A stretch of DNA of 64,000 bases from CAYNST01 sp964434105 (GTDB lineage Bacteria > Pseudomonadota > Gammaproteobacteria > Pseudomonadales > Cellvibrionaceae): contig CAYSTJ010000005.1 in assembly GCA_964434105.1 (NCBI GenBank), positions 1 to 64,000 on the forward strand. Reading direction: 5' to 3'. The position numbers and the translations under genes are program-made. Of the stretch, positions 25,221-34,857 are shown piece after piece. The notes beneath the pieces are model-generated. The model was not told where the DNA came from, searched no databases, and saw only the letters and a program-made list of their open reading frames with translations. Positions within the stretch are counted from its first letter, which is position 1. Each line of letters starts with the position of its first letter.

Positions 25221-26174
25221 CTATGACTCTGCGCGTTTTTGTCCGCGACGCTGCCGCAAGGGCGGTTCGGCCCCGAGATGTTGCTGCTGTCGCTCTTTGG
25301 CCAGCTTTACCTGTTTTTGCCGTTCGGCAAAGCGCGCGCGCTGGTCCGGGGTTTGTGCGTCATAGCAGCGCGGACAGGCGATACCTTCCATATACCGATC
25401 AGATTGCCTGTCGGCCTCCGTAATCGGGTAGCGGCAGCCGTGGCACTGATCGTAGCTGCCTTTTTCCAGCCGATGATTGACCGCGACGCGGTTATCAAAG
25501 ACGAAACATTCCCCCTGCCAGAGACTTTGTTCCTGCGGCACTTCCTCCAGGTACTTCAAAATTCCACCCTTCAGGTGGTACACCTCATCAAAGCCCTGCT
25601 TTTTCAGATAAGCCGTGGATTTCTCACAGCGGATGCCGCCGGTACAGAACATGGCCACACGCTTGTGCCGGGCCGGATCCAGGTGCTTCGCAACAAACGC
25701 CGGCAGTTCGCGAAATGTCGTGGTGGCCGGATTTACCGCTCCCTGAAACGTTCCGATTTCCACTTCGTAGTTATTGCGGGTATCAACCAGTAGCACATCC
25801 GGCGACTGAATCAGCGCATTCCAGTCACGCGCTTCCACATAGGTGCCTACGGTCTCGTTAGGGTCGATATCCTCGACGCCCATGGTCACTATCTCTTTCT
25901 TCAGTTTGACCTTCATCCGGTAGAACGGCTGATCGTCGTCGAATGACTCTTTGTGCTCAATATCGGCCAGAGCGGGAATCTTTCTGAGCCAGGCCAGCAG
26001 GCTGTCGATTGCATCGCGACGGCCCGCCACCGTGCCATTGATGCCCTCATGCGCCAGCAGCAGCGTCCCTTTCAGCTGCAGATGCTGGCATTCGTCCAAC
26101 AATGGCTCGCGCAGTGCCTGAAAATCCGGCAACCCGGTGAATTTATAAAGCGCGGCGATGACTGTTTCGTTCAT
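25221..26174 (-). CDS. trhO: tRNA uridine-5 hydroxylase TrhO (rhodanese family)
   Basis: The 317-residue protein is of the YceA/TrhO family, which hydroxylates U34 of certain tRNAs on the way to 5-carboxymethoxyuridine. An N-terminal acylphosphatase-like domain (LKGTLLLAHEGINGTVAG) precedes the rhodanese domain with the active-site cysteine Cys177 in MFCTGGIRCEKS. A C-terminal zinc-like cysteine region (CHGCRYP, CPRCYD) and a basic tail follow. Length is usual for the family. It is alone; MITE copy C lies directly downstream. Confidence 0.93.
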   Translation of the reverse strand: MNETVIAALYKFTGLPDFQALREPLLDECQHLQLKGTLLLAHEGINGTVAGRRDAIDSLLAWLRKIPALADIEHKESFDDDQPFYRMKVKLKKEIVTMGVEDIDPNETVGTYVEARDWNALIQSPDVLLVDTRNNYEVEIGTFQGAVNPATTTFRELPAFVAKHLDPARHKRVAMFCTGGIRCEKSTAYLKKQGFDEVYHLKGGILKYLEEVPQEQSLWQGECFVFDNRVAVNHRLEKGSYDQCHGCRYPITEADRQSDRYMEGIACPRCYDAQTPDQRARFAERQKQVKLAKERQQQHLGAEPPLRQRRGQKRAES

Positions 26175-26319
26175 TCAGACTACCTTCGTATCTTTCGATC
26201 ATAAATCCCGGATAGCCTGCCTGCAACGTGGCTCGTAACTCCGGAGGCGCGCATTGTAGCGGAGCGGCTATCGCTTGCACATGATCGACATCAAACAGTC
26301 AACCGTACGCAATCGGAGG

Positions 26320-26649
26320 TCACGCCTGCGACAGCAGTGCATCGAGCTGGCGTAACACGTGCAGCAATGGCGCCATGGCGTCGCGGTTCGCTTTGAAGAC
26401 TTCCTCTGCCAGCGGGGCAATGGCGCAGGCGGAGGGCAGCGGCTGATTATTGTCCATCAGCTGCCGCATACGCGGCAGAAAGATAAACTGTAACCACTGG
26501 TGTAATTCCAGCGTATCAATACAGAACGGCTCTGCACTGGCCAGCGCGGCTGGCGCGGGTGGCGTCACTGCCCACAACTGCAAATTGCGTAAAACGCATT
26601 CCAGGTCCATCAGCAGGATGCCGGCCTGGGTGTACGGGTTGTCAGTCAT
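26320..26649 (-). CDS. YqcC family protein (DUF446)
   Basis: The 109-residue small helical protein matches the YqcC family by its pattern LQLWAVTPPAPAALASAEPF and LELHQWLQFIFLPRMRQLMD with a conserved PLP near the centre. The role is unknown; E. coli YqcC is small and cytoplasmic. It overlaps the end of dinG by 8 nt (ATGACTGA), so it is translated together with the helicase. Confidence 0.85.
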   Translation of the reverse strand: MTDNPYTQAGILLMDLECVLRNLQLWAVTPPAPAALASAEPFCIDTLELHQWLQFIFLPRMRQLMDNNQPLPSACAIAPLAEEVFKANRDAMAPLLHVLRQLDALLSQA

Positions 26650-28780
26650 GATTCAGCTCGCGCCGGAACGCTGGCAGGGTATCAAGTATAGCGCGGCCAT
26701 ACCGTTTGGAGACGATGCGGCGATCCAGGAGCGTGACGACACCGCTGTCGGATTCGGTACGCAACAGGCGACCACAGGCCTGCACCAGCCGGATGGCGGC
26801 GTCCGGTACCGACATTTGCATAAAGGCGTTACCGCCGCTGGCCTCGATCCACTCGGCCATTGCCGCTTCCACCGGATCATCGGGTACCGCAAACGGAATT
26901 TTAGCGATAATGACATGATCACAATAGCGCCCGGGCAAATCGACACCTTCTGCAAAACTCGCCAGCCCGAACAGAATGCTCCCCTGCCCTGCATCCACCC
27001 GCTCGCGATGGCGCTGCAATAGGAGCTGCCTGGAGTCTTCCCCCTGTTTCAGGATTTTCGACTGCCAGCGTTCCGGCAACGCCTCAAAGACATCCAGCAT
27101 TTGCCGTCGTGACGAGAACAGGGTCAGCACTGCCGATTTCTCATCAATGATCTCCGGCAGCAGACGCACAATGCTTTCAGTATGCTCCGCAACCTGATTG
27201 CCATCAACAGCCGCTCGCGGCAGACGCAGCCGGCCATTGGCGGTGAAATCGAACGGGCTCGGCACCACCACATGTATCGCGCCTTCGGGTGTACCCGCGT
27301 TATCCCGAAACCGGTCAAAAGACCCCAGCGCAGTAAGGGTGGCCGATGTGACCACAGCCCCGCAACATCTGTCCCAGAGCAGATCAGTCAGCGTTCTGGA
27401 GGCCAGCACCGGGCAGGCCACAAGCTCAAAATCTACCGTATCCCCCTGCTCCACCAGGGTTATCCAACGCGCCACTGGCCAGTCGGGGTCCGCCGCCGTG
27501 CTGCTGTATGACTGCCACAGAGCGGAATTGGCTTCGAATCTGGCCAGCCAGGTGCCCAGCTGTGGAAAAATTGCTTCAAGGTCGCTCCGGTCGACCGGCC
27601 CGTGCGGGTCTTCGAGCAGCTCGTTCACCTGCGCCACCAGGGCTTCAAACAGCTTATGCAGGCCAGCAAAAGTTGAGGCCAGATCGGCAGCGGCCGCCTC
27701 AATCGAGGCCGGGACCGTACCTTCCGGAAACCGATAGCGCGTTACCATGCCACTGCGGTCCATCACCGGCATAAAGGCGGCAATGGACGGCTGCAGGTTG
27801 TCGAGCAGCCGCCGGGCTTCTTTCAGCTGCGGCTCAACCCTGGCTGCCCGCGACATAAAGCCGGGCACCACCTGCATGGGCTCAATCAGTCGCGGCCAGA
27901 GTCCCTCTGTCTGCCCCAGCCAACGACTGGTCGCCACCAGACGTGTATGCACAGCAAAATGGTTGCGGGCTTTTTCGGGCAGATGGTGACCTTCGTCGAA
28001 GATATAAAAGGTTTCGGCGGGGTCCGGCAGTATGGCACCGCCGCCCAGCGCCAGATCGGCCAGCACCAGGTCATGATTGGCAACAATGACATCCAGATCT
28101 TCCAGGCTTTCACGCGCCCGAAAAAAGGCGCACTGGCGGACAAAGCTGCAGCGGCGGCCAGTACACTGGCGATGGTCCGTCGTCACGGGCTGCCAGTCCT
28201 GTGCGGGCAATTCTCTCGGCCAATTGTCACGATCACCATCCCATCGACCGAGCGAGAGTGCTTCCATCATCTCGGCGTACAGCCTCATATTGAGATTAAA
28301 CGGGTCGCCGCTGTACTCCGTCAACAACGAAGCCTGCCCCTGATCGTCGGTTGCCAGCAGATTGTCCAGTTTGGACAGACACAGATAGCGCCCCCGTCCC
28401 TTAGCCAGACCGAAGCTGAAATCGAGACCACTGTGTCGCAGGATTTCCGGCAGATCCTTGACCACAATCTGCTCCTGCAGCGCGATAGTCGCCGTGGAGA
28501 TGACAACTTTTTTACCGCGCTCCAGCGCAAGGGGAATGCTGGCGATCAGGTAGGCGACAGTCTTGCCCGTCCCGGTGCCGGCTTCGACTACACAGACGTG
28601 GTTCTCGCCGACGCGCTGGCCGGCATCATTCAATTGAATCCCCCCCAGCGTGCGCGCGATGGTGGCGATCATCAGTTTCTGCCCCTGACGCGAACCCAGC
28701 TCACGCGCCTTAAGGAAGCGGGTGTAGGCCGCCTGGATCGCTGACTTGCTGGCAGGGCTCAGGGCCTGATTCAGAGGCAT
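26642..28780 (-). CDS. dinG: ATP-dependent DNA helicase DinG
   Basis: This 712-residue superfamily 2 helicase unwinds DNA 5' to 3' and clears R-loops. Marks: Walker A VEAGTGTGKTVAYLIA, the iron-sulfur cysteines (GRYLC and QCTGRRCSFVRQCAFF), DEGHH box FDEGHHLPEKARNHF, and the C-terminal motifs FASFAEGVDLPG and QACGRLLRTESD. Its start overlaps the acyltransferase stop by one base (TAATG) and its end overlaps the yqcC-like gene. DinG is LexA-controlled in E. coli; I saw no clear LexA box, and here it follows another gene. Confidence 0.94.
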   Translation of the reverse strand: MPLNQALSPASKSAIQAAYTRFLKARELGSRQGQKLMIATIARTLGGIQLNDAGQRVGENHVCVVEAGTGTGKTVAYLIASIPLALERGKKVVISTATIALQEQIVVKDLPEILRHSGLDFSFGLAKGRGRYLCLSKLDNLLATDDQGQASLLTEYSGDPFNLNMRLYAEMMEALSLGRWDGDRDNWPRELPAQDWQPVTTDHRQCTGRRCSFVRQCAFFRARESLEDLDVIVANHDLVLADLALGGGAILPDPAETFYIFDEGHHLPEKARNHFAVHTRLVATSRWLGQTEGLWPRLIEPMQVVPGFMSRAARVEPQLKEARRLLDNLQPSIAAFMPVMDRSGMVTRYRFPEGTVPASIEAAAADLASTFAGLHKLFEALVAQVNELLEDPHGPVDRSDLEAIFPQLGTWLARFEANSALWQSYSSTAADPDWPVARWITLVEQGDTVDFELVACPVLASRTLTDLLWDRCCGAVVTSATLTALGSFDRFRDNAGTPEGAIHVVVPSPFDFTANGRLRLPRAAVDGNQVAEHTESIVRLLPEIIDEKSAVLTLFSSRRQMLDVFEALPERWQSKILKQGEDSRQLLLQRHRERVDAGQGSILFGLASFAEGVDLPGRYCDHVIIAKIPFAVPDDPVEAAMAEWIEASGGNAFMQMSVPDAAIRLVQACGRLLRTESDSGVVTLLDRRIVSKRYGRAILDTLPAFRRELNHD

Positions 28781-29958
28781 TAATGACTGCCCGGTTGATT
28801 TTGGGCCAGCTTTGCATATACCGGGTTGGCGTATATGGTCAAGAGCATCTGACGCCAGGCCGGATCGCAGCCCTGATAGCGCTCCTCCAGATGCTGCCGC
28901 TCCTGGTTCCAGCTGCGTTCGCCGAAGGGGATATGCGCGGCAGTCACCGGCACAGGCGGTGCCGTCTTCTCCAGCATTTCATACGCAAGGCAATTACTGG
29001 GATGCAGGACATAATTGTCCAGAATGGTCCGATCCAGCGCCGCCGCCACGTCTTCGACACTCTGCACGTTGGTGTCCAGCGGACGTCCGAAAGCCAGATG
29101 TACATGACCTTTTCTGCCGGTTATGCCGGTGGCTATGCTTTGCACGTCCTCATGCTCAGCCTTGCGGTACACCCCGTCGCGCTGCAGCAGTGTCAGTTCG
29201 CGTGCCTTGGCCATATCACAGGGGTCCCACTCGTAGGAGATAGATACGGGCACAATGTTGGCCCGTTGCATAAACGCCGAAAACGGTTCCTGTTTCTGTT
29301 TGGACAGCGCCAGCATACTGATAATTGCCGGATTACTGATGTCCCGGCCATCCTTCGCCCGCCCTTCGCGCTGCGCTATCCAGATATTGGCATTATCGAC
29401 CACGAGCGACTGATGGATATAGGCGGACAGCTTTTTTGCCGCCTTCAGCTTCTCCCGGGGGCTGGATGCGGATCTTTTTACAATAAAGCTTTTATTGAGC
29501 CGCATCAGGTCCGAAGCAAACGGCTTGGTCAGCAGGTTGTCGCCGATGGCAATTCGCAGGGTCTGGAAACCGTTCTGATACAGTTGCCAGTTAACGAACG
29601 CCGGATCCATGGTGATATCGCGGTGGTTGCTGATAAAGCAGTAGGCCCGATCTTTCTGCAACTGCTCCAGACCGGACACCGACAGACCTGTCACGGTTCG
29701 ATCGATCAATCGTTGCAGATACTTTTCGATCTTCCCCTGAAAATCCGCTACCGAATTGACGCCTTTCAGCTCCCGGCGCAGGGCGGCGCGAATGACCGGG
29801 CGCAGCAGGGAGGCCGACAGACGGCCAATATCCGGCCACTTATAGTAGATAATCGCGTTCAGAAACTCCGGATCGGCCAGCAGTCGATCCAGCGTACTTC
29901 GCACTTGCGCGTCGTTATAGGGGCGAATGTCCTCGAATTCATCATCTATGGCGGTCAT
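28780..29958 (-). CDS. PlsC-type glycerolphosphate acyltransferase
   Basis: The 392-residue protein contains the acyltransferase motif NHRDITMD (NHxxxxD form) at about 110-120 and downstream blocks (AQREGRAKDGRDIS, PVSISYEWDP) of the 1-acyl-sn-glycerol-3-phosphate acyltransferase group. It probably adds an acyl chain to a glycerolipid at the inner membrane. Substrate and gene name cannot be fixed. It begins the acyltransferase-dinG-yqcC operon. The divergent neighbour is the diguanylate cyclase gene 168 bp away. Confidence 0.85.
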   Translation of the reverse strand: MTAIDDEFEDIRPYNDAQVRSTLDRLLADPEFLNAIIYYKWPDIGRLSASLLRPVIRAALRRELKGVNSVADFQGKIEKYLQRLIDRTVTGLSVSGLEQLQKDRAYCFISNHRDITMDPAFVNWQLYQNGFQTLRIAIGDNLLTKPFASDLMRLNKSFIVKRSASSPREKLKAAKKLSAYIHQSLVVDNANIWIAQREGRAKDGRDISNPAIISMLALSKQKQEPFSAFMQRANIVPVSISYEWDPCDMAKARELTLLQRDGVYRKAEHEDVQSIATGITGRKGHVHLAFGRPLDTNVQSVEDVAAALDRTILDNYVLHPSNCLAYEMLEKTAPPVPVTAAHIPFGERSWNQERQHLEERYQGCDPAWRQMLLTIYANPVYAKLAQNQPGSH

Positions 29959-30126
29959 GGAATAGGCAGCTTACCGGGGGATGGACGCACAAAATACAGA
30001 AAAGCCGACACGATTTCCACTGGCGGCCGGTGTCGGCCAGACTGCCGAACCGGCATTTCATCCGGAGATTTCAAGCGAAAAGTCGGGCGTATGATATATT
30101 TAAGGGTATCTGAGCCGGCGGTTAGA

Positions 30127-31407
30127 ATGAATATACTTTTAGTTGAAGACAGCGCGACCCTGCGACACAAGATGTGCAGTTTTATTGCCGCAGCGGGCCA
30201 CCAACCGGTGGTCACCTCAAGTGGCGAAGAAGCATTGCAGATACTGGAGCACACACCGTTTGATATGGTCATCATGGATGTGGAGATGCCTGGCCTGGAT
30301 GGCTTCGAGACCACCCGGCTGATTCGCGAGAGCTATGATAACTGGATCCCGATCATTTTTGTTACCGGCAAGAACGATGACGTTGACTTCCGCGATGGCA
30401 TCGAAGTTGGCGGCGATGACTACCTGATCAAGCCGGTTTCTGAAATAATACTGCATGCCAAAATTCGCGCCATGGAACGCATTATCAAAATGCGTGATGA
30501 GCTGAACAAGCTCAACCGGGAACTGGTGGAGCTGAGCGAACGCGACGGACTGACCAAACTCTATAATCGCCGCACGTTTGATGAGCGAGCCAATGAGCTT
30601 TGGCGCAGGGCTACCCGCACCAAAGAGCCGCTGGCCATCCTGATCATGGATATCGACCATTTCAAAGACTACAACGACTACTATGGCCATCAGGCCGGTG
30701 ACGAATGCATCATCAAGGTCGCTCAAACCATACGCGCCAGCCTGGGTCGGCCGACCGATCTGCCAGCGCGCTACGGTGGTGAAGAATTCATTATCATGCT
30801 GCCGGATACACACGAAGATGGCGCGTACCACGTCGCCGAACGCATCCGCGAAAACATCTGGGGGCTGAACATTCCACACCGGGCCTCACCCTCACATAAC
30901 CGTGTGTCCATCAGCATTGGTGGCGCCGTGGTCGGTCACACGGCCGGCACACGGATGCACGACCAGGTCAATGCGGCCGACAAGGCGCTCTATGCATCGA
31001 AGCAGAATGGCCGCAATCGGGTGACGATTCGTCTGTTCAGCCCCAACAGTCTGGTACTGGTTGCCGAAAACGAAGCAGTTATCAGCGCGTCCATCGAGGG
31101 AAAGCTGGCGCGCCACTGTGCCATTCTGCAGGCCCACAACCCGGAGGAAGCCGCCGAGCTGGCAATGTGCAATCGGCCGGACCTGGTGATTGTGGACACG
31201 GATCTCTGCGGTGGTCAGGGCGCGGCCACAATAAAGGCGATTCGGGAAAATACAATTACCAACAATATTCCGATTATTTTGATTGGCGGCCATCCGGTAC
31301 TGACCAGCGTGGTCAATGCCGCCAGTAAAAAAGACCTGCACTTCCAGAAGCCGCTGGACCATCAGCATTTTATCCGCAAGCTCAACGAATTGCTGATCAT
31401 GCTCTGA
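30127..31407 (+). CDS. REC-GGDEF-REC response regulator diguanylate cyclase
   Basis: The 426-residue cytoplasmic protein makes cyclic-di-GMP. First receiver domain 1-118 has Asp51 (phospho-acceptor, MDVEMPG) and Lys102. The GGDEF domain at about 140-300 has an active-site GGEEF (217-221) and an inhibitory I-site RPTD at 208-211 with the usual five-residue spacing. The second, more divergent receiver-like domain (about 307-426) keeps Asp357 and Lys408 but its N-terminal acidic cluster is weak (VAENE). The start at MNILLVEDS fits receiver proteins. It is transcribed alone; its kinase is not nearby. The receiver at the C-terminal end is an uncommon order. Confidence 0.93.
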   Translation: MNILLVEDSATLRHKMCSFIAAAGHQPVVTSSGEEALQILEHTPFDMVIMDVEMPGLDGFETTRLIRESYDNWIPIIFVTGKNDDVDFRDGIEVGGDDYLIKPVSEIILHAKIRAMERIIKMRDELNKLNRELVELSERDGLTKLYNRRTFDERANELWRRATRTKEPLAILIMDIDHFKDYNDYYGHQAGDECIIKVAQTIRASLGRPTDLPARYGGEEFIIMLPDTHEDGAYHVAERIRENIWGLNIPHRASPSHNRVSISIGGAVVGHTAGTRMHDQVNAADKALYASKQNGRNRVTIRLFSPNSLVLVAENEAVISASIEGKLARHCAILQAHNPEEAAELAMCNRPDLVIVDTDLCGGQGAATIKAIRENTITNNIPIILIGGHPVLTSVVNAASKKDLHFQKPLDHQHFIRKLNELLIML

Positions 31408-31435
31408 ACCGGAACCTGTCCTCCGCCTCAAAGGC

Positions 31436-31452
31436 CCGGCTTCAACAGCCGG
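31436..31452. terminator. Small hairpin between convergent genes
   Basis: CCGGCT-TCAAC-AGCCGG lies between the diguanylate cyclase gene and pyrB, which converge. It is 6 bp long with no T tract; a weak bidirectional stop at best. Confidence 0.35.
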
Positions 31453-31494
31453 ATGTGCCTGCCTCCCTCTCTGTTCTCCGATGCTGCGACCGCT

Positions 31495-32520
31495 TTACCC
31501 GGCCGGCACCCAGCTGCGTCGATGATACCAGTTGACCGGCCGCGAGTGCGCCTCGACCAGTTCAACCACATCCAGCACCAGAGCAAACAGGGCCATACGC
31601 ACCAGCAGACCGTTATCGGCCTGCCGGAAAATGGCAAGATTGGGGTTCTGGTTCAGGTCGTTATCCAGTTCATTGGCGTCCGCCCGGGAATCGCGGGGCA
31701 ATGGGTGCATAATGACAGTGTTGGGTTCACAGTACTGGGTATAAATGGACTGATTCAGACGAAAACGGCCCCGGTACAGGTCCGCCTCTTCCTTGCTGGT
31801 GAACCGTTCTTCCTGAATACGGGTGGAATATACGATGTCCACGTTGGATATACTGGGAAACAGGTCACTGGAGACCGTTACCGTATGCCCGGCTGTGCGT
31901 GCCTGCTCGATGTAGACGTCCGGCATGGCCAGCTCGGCCGGCGAAATCAGAACAATGTGCAAATCGTTGAAAAGCGTTAGCAGGCGGCACAGGGAGTGCA
32001 CCGTCCGCCCGTATTTCAGATCGCCAATCATCGCAATCCGCAGCCCGTCCAATCCGCGCCCGCGACCGCTCAGCTCGCGCTGTATGGTATAAAGATCCAG
32101 TAGCGCCTGACTGGGGTGTTCATTGGCACCGTCTCCACCGTTGATAACGGGTACCCGACTCGCGGCCGCAAACTCCGCGACCGAACCGGAAGCCGGGTGA
32201 CGCATACAGATAACGTCGCTGTAGCCGGACAGCACGCGCGCGGTATCGTAAAGGGATTCGCCTTTGGCGATAGCAGAGCTCTTGAAGCCAGTGGTCTCCC
32301 GAACCTCGCCACCGAGCAAATTGAACGCACAACCGAAACTCACCCGGGTGCGGGTGCTGGGCTCAAAGAACATATTGCCAAGAATGGCGCCTTCCAGCAC
32401 CCGGGTGACTTTTTCCCGCAATGCATAGGGCGCCATGTCGTCGGCAACGGTAAAAATACGCTCGATATCCGCCCGTTCAAATTGATCTACTGAAAGGATG
32501 TGTGCGCCCGCGAATTCCAC
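31495..32520 (-). CDS. pyrB: Aspartate carbamoyltransferase (catalytic)
   Basis: The 341-residue enzyme joins carbamoyl phosphate and aspartate in pyrimidine synthesis. Marks are the carbamoyl-phosphate loop FFEPSTRTRVSFG, the 80s-loop-like KGESLYDTARVLSGY, INGGDGANEHPSQALLDLYT, and MHPLPRDSRADANEL. The start is a GTG at 32520 with AGGGGG just upstream; a long upstream extension in the frame was rejected because it overlaps sbcB and shows no family similarity. It is slightly longer than E. coli PyrB (311). No pyrI or pyrC is nearby. It follows sbcB by about 100 bp. Confidence 0.93.
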   Translation of the reverse strand: MEFAGAHILSVDQFERADIERIFTVADDMAPYALREKVTRVLEGAILGNMFFEPSTRTRVSFGCAFNLLGGEVRETTGFKSSAIAKGESLYDTARVLSGYSDVICMRHPASGSVAEFAAASRVPVINGGDGANEHPSQALLDLYTIQRELSGRGRGLDGLRIAMIGDLKYGRTVHSLCRLLTLFNDLHIVLISPAELAMPDVYIEQARTAGHTVTVSSDLFPSISNVDIVYSTRIQEERFTSKEEADLYRGRFRLNQSIYTQYCEPNTVIMHPLPRDSRADANELDNDLNQNPNLAIFRQADNGLLVRMALFALVLDVVELVEAHSRPVNWYHRRSWVPAG

Positions 32521-32623
32521 AATACCCCCTGGTGTCGGCGAATTTTGCGCTATTGTAACCGCGACTCGAAAGCGCGCAACCGGATTCTCGCAATATTCCG
32601 ACCTGACCCGTGCAAAGATATTT

Positions 32624-34072
32624 TTACCAGGCGCACTTTCGACCCAACTGATATTTTCGGGAAAGGTCTTCGCTGTAACGGTACAGCTGCTGCAGTATGA
32701 TCTTTTGTGCTTTATCCAGCGTGCCGGCTTCATCAATTTCACGAATGCGCCGCTGTAACTGCGCGATCGACTGCACACCCTCCTCGCCCTCGCCCAGGCG
32801 TCGTTGACAGAAATCCCACCACTGTTCACGTTCGGCCGGGGTCAGGGTCTCCGGGAAATTTCGGGCCCGGTAGCGCCATTGCATCTCCCGCAACCGCGAA
32901 TCCTGGAACGCCGGGCGTATATCGGCCACCTGGGTCGCATCGGCATTGCGCAGGGTCGCCATCAATCCCTTGTCACCGTCGGGCAGAAAACCGTCGTACA
33001 GCTGACGCTCGGGATCTCTCGCTGCCGCCCCCGGTGTACGCTGGAAAACTTGCTGTACCTTTGCCGAAAGGTCGTGTCGCAGAAGCTGCTGCCAATGGTT
33101 TTCACAGATTTCGCGGTCGATTTTCAGGCGCTGGCAGGCCCTGGCATCGAGCAGTCTGGGCGTCAGTAAAATCGGACACTTGTTGAGATGAACCAGTTTT
33201 AACGGGATGCGCGTACGACCTTCCGTCAGATCGGCCTGGGCGGTAAAAACCCGCTCCGCGATACCGTCAGCATCGAGCCTGATCAGGTCGCCGGGGTCCG
33301 TCGACAGGTTGTACACCACGACGGCGTTTTTGTTGGTGGGGTGCATCGCCAGCGGCATCACCAGCGCGGCGCAGCCATGCTCGGCCGAATAGCGCGATGA
33401 GATATGCAACACCGGCCGGCGTCGGACCAGATCCAGCATGGGCCCGCACTTCTGTTTGGTCCGGTGTTCAAACGTGTGTTCGTACAGCGCCGGCTGACGC
33501 GCGCGTATCAATTTGGCCAGCCCGATAGTCGCCTCCACATCGGACCAGGCATCATGTGCCGACGCGTGGGCCAGACCGTTCGCGGCGGTCAGGTTCTCCA
33601 GGCGGAAACTGGGCAGTCCGTTTACCATGGGCCACTCGATTCCCTCCGGCCGCAATGCGTAACACAGTCGCACGATATCGATAATGTCCCAGCGGCTGTT
33701 ACCCTGCTTCCATTCCCGTTCGTAAGGATCAAAAAAGTTGCGATAAAGGGTATAGCGGGTGACCTCATCATCAAAGCGAATGGAGTTGTAGCCAACGCTG
33801 CAGGTCCCCGGTGCCGCCATTTCCCGATGAATTGCCGCAATAAATTCGCGTTCTGTGACGCCTTCATTCAACGCTTTCTGTGGCGCAATTCCGGTGATCA
33901 GGCAGGCTTCCGGATGCGGCAGTACATCCTCCGGCGGCTGACAGTAGCGGATCAGCGGTTCACCAATAATATTCAATGCCAGATCGGTACGCACGCCAGC
34001 AAACTGCGCAGGTCGGTCGACGGAAGGGTCTACCCCCCAGGTTTCATAATCATGCCAGTACAGCGTTGTCAT
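32624..34072 (-). CDS. sbcB: Exodeoxyribonuclease I
   Basis: The 482-residue DEDD-family 3'-to-5' single-strand DNA exonuclease takes part in mismatch repair and recombination. It shows the catalytic DYETWG at 8-13, the FDDEVTRYTLYRNFFDPYEREW segment in pieces (IRFDDEVTRYTLYRN), the HDAWSDVEATIGLAKLI exonuclease block and the C-terminal ExoI domain (RARNFPETLTPAEREQWW). I chose the ATG at 34072; the 48-codon extension in frame crosses the divergent promoter of the carbonic anhydrase gene. Confidence 0.94.
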   Translation of the reverse strand: MTTLYWHDYETWGVDPSVDRPAQFAGVRTDLALNIIGEPLIRYCQPPEDVLPHPEACLITGIAPQKALNEGVTEREFIAAIHREMAAPGTCSVGYNSIRFDDEVTRYTLYRNFFDPYEREWKQGNSRWDIIDIVRLCYALRPEGIEWPMVNGLPSFRLENLTAANGLAHASAHDAWSDVEATIGLAKLIRARQPALYEHTFEHRTKQKCGPMLDLVRRRPVLHISSRYSAEHGCAALVMPLAMHPTNKNAVVVYNLSTDPGDLIRLDADGIAERVFTAQADLTEGRTRIPLKLVHLNKCPILLTPRLLDARACQRLKIDREICENHWQQLLRHDLSAKVQQVFQRTPGAAARDPERQLYDGFLPDGDKGLMATLRNADATQVADIRPAFQDSRLREMQWRYRARNFPETLTPAEREQWWDFCQRRLGEGEEGVQSIAQLQRRIREIDEAGTLDKAQKIILQQLYRYSEDLSRKYQLGRKCAW

Positions 34073-34098
34073 GGACGACGGCTCCAAAGGGCAAAAGC

Positions 34099-34128
34099 TT
34101 AACATTTCAGAAACGGTTTGGTTATACT
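34099..34128 (+). promoter_or_regulatory. Sigma-70-type promoter for the carbonic anhydrase gene
   Basis: A -35 box TTAACA (34099-34104) and a -10 box TATACT (34123-34128) are separated by 18 bp. The -10 ends 32 nt before the start codon. Each box differs from consensus at one base. Confidence 0.6.
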
Positions 34129-34160
34129 CGACGCTCCTTTCAGATTCAGAGGATTGCCGT

Positions 34161-34808
34161 GTGAGTGATTTAACCTCCCTGTTCCAAAACAACAGCAAGT
34201 GGGCAGAGAAAATCAAGCGGGCCGATCCGGAATTCTTTGAAAAGCTGGCTCAACAGCAGGCACCGGAATTTCTGTGGATCGGCTGTTCTGACAGCCGCGT
34301 TCCAGCCAATGAAATAGTCGGTCTGCTGCCTGGCGAGCTGTTTGTGCACCGCAATATCGCCAATTCCGTGGTACATACCGACATGAACTGTCTGTCGGTG
34401 CTGCATTATGCCGTTATGGTACTGAAGATCCGCCACATCATCGTGTGTGGTCACTATGGCTGCGGCGGTATAGCGGCGGCACTGGGGGACCGGCAGTATG
34501 GACTGGTGGATAACTGGCTGCGAAATATCCGCGATGTGTATTACAACCATCGCGAATCCTTTCAGGACATTGACGACCAGCGGGAAAAAATAAACCTGCT
34601 GTGCGAACTCAATGTTGCACAACAGGTCGCCAACGTCTCCCACACCAATATCGTCCAGAACGCCTGGGATCAGGGGCAGGAATTGTCTATCCATGGCTGG
34701 ATTTATGATATCCACGACGGTCTGCTGAAAAAACTCACACCAGTGATCAACAGCGTTGACCAGATACCGGAGCAGTACCGGGCCAAGAAAATACAGATAC
34801 AGCTATAG
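34161..34808 (+). CDS. can: Beta-class carbonic anhydrase
   Basis: The 215-residue enzyme interconverts CO2 and bicarbonate in the cytoplasm. Zinc ligands Cys42, His98, Cys101 and the Asp44-Arg46 dyad are visible in IGCSDSRVPAN and CGHYGCGG. It closely follows the E. coli Can pattern (LLPGELFVHRNIANSV). The start is a GTG at 34161 with AGAGGA about 5 nt before it; a clear promoter lies upstream. It is divergent from sbcB and convergent with dcd. Confidence 0.96.
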   Translation: MSDLTSLFQNNSKWAEKIKRADPEFFEKLAQQQAPEFLWIGCSDSRVPANEIVGLLPGELFVHRNIANSVVHTDMNCLSVLHYAVMVLKIRHIIVCGHYGCGGIAAALGDRQYGLVDNWLRNIRDVYYNHRESFQDIDDQREKINLLCELNVAQQVANVSHTNIVQNAWDQGQELSIHGWIYDIHDGLLKKLTPVINSVDQIPEQYRAKKIQIQL

Positions 34809-34857
34809 CAGCGCACCGGGCACCAACGCAGCCCGCTTCGGCCTGCGGCATGGCCGG

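Noticed and set aside
28783..30126. Plus-strand frame joined upstream to the diguanylate cyclase
   Set aside because: It runs antisense to the acyltransferase gene; the conserved receiver start is at 30127.
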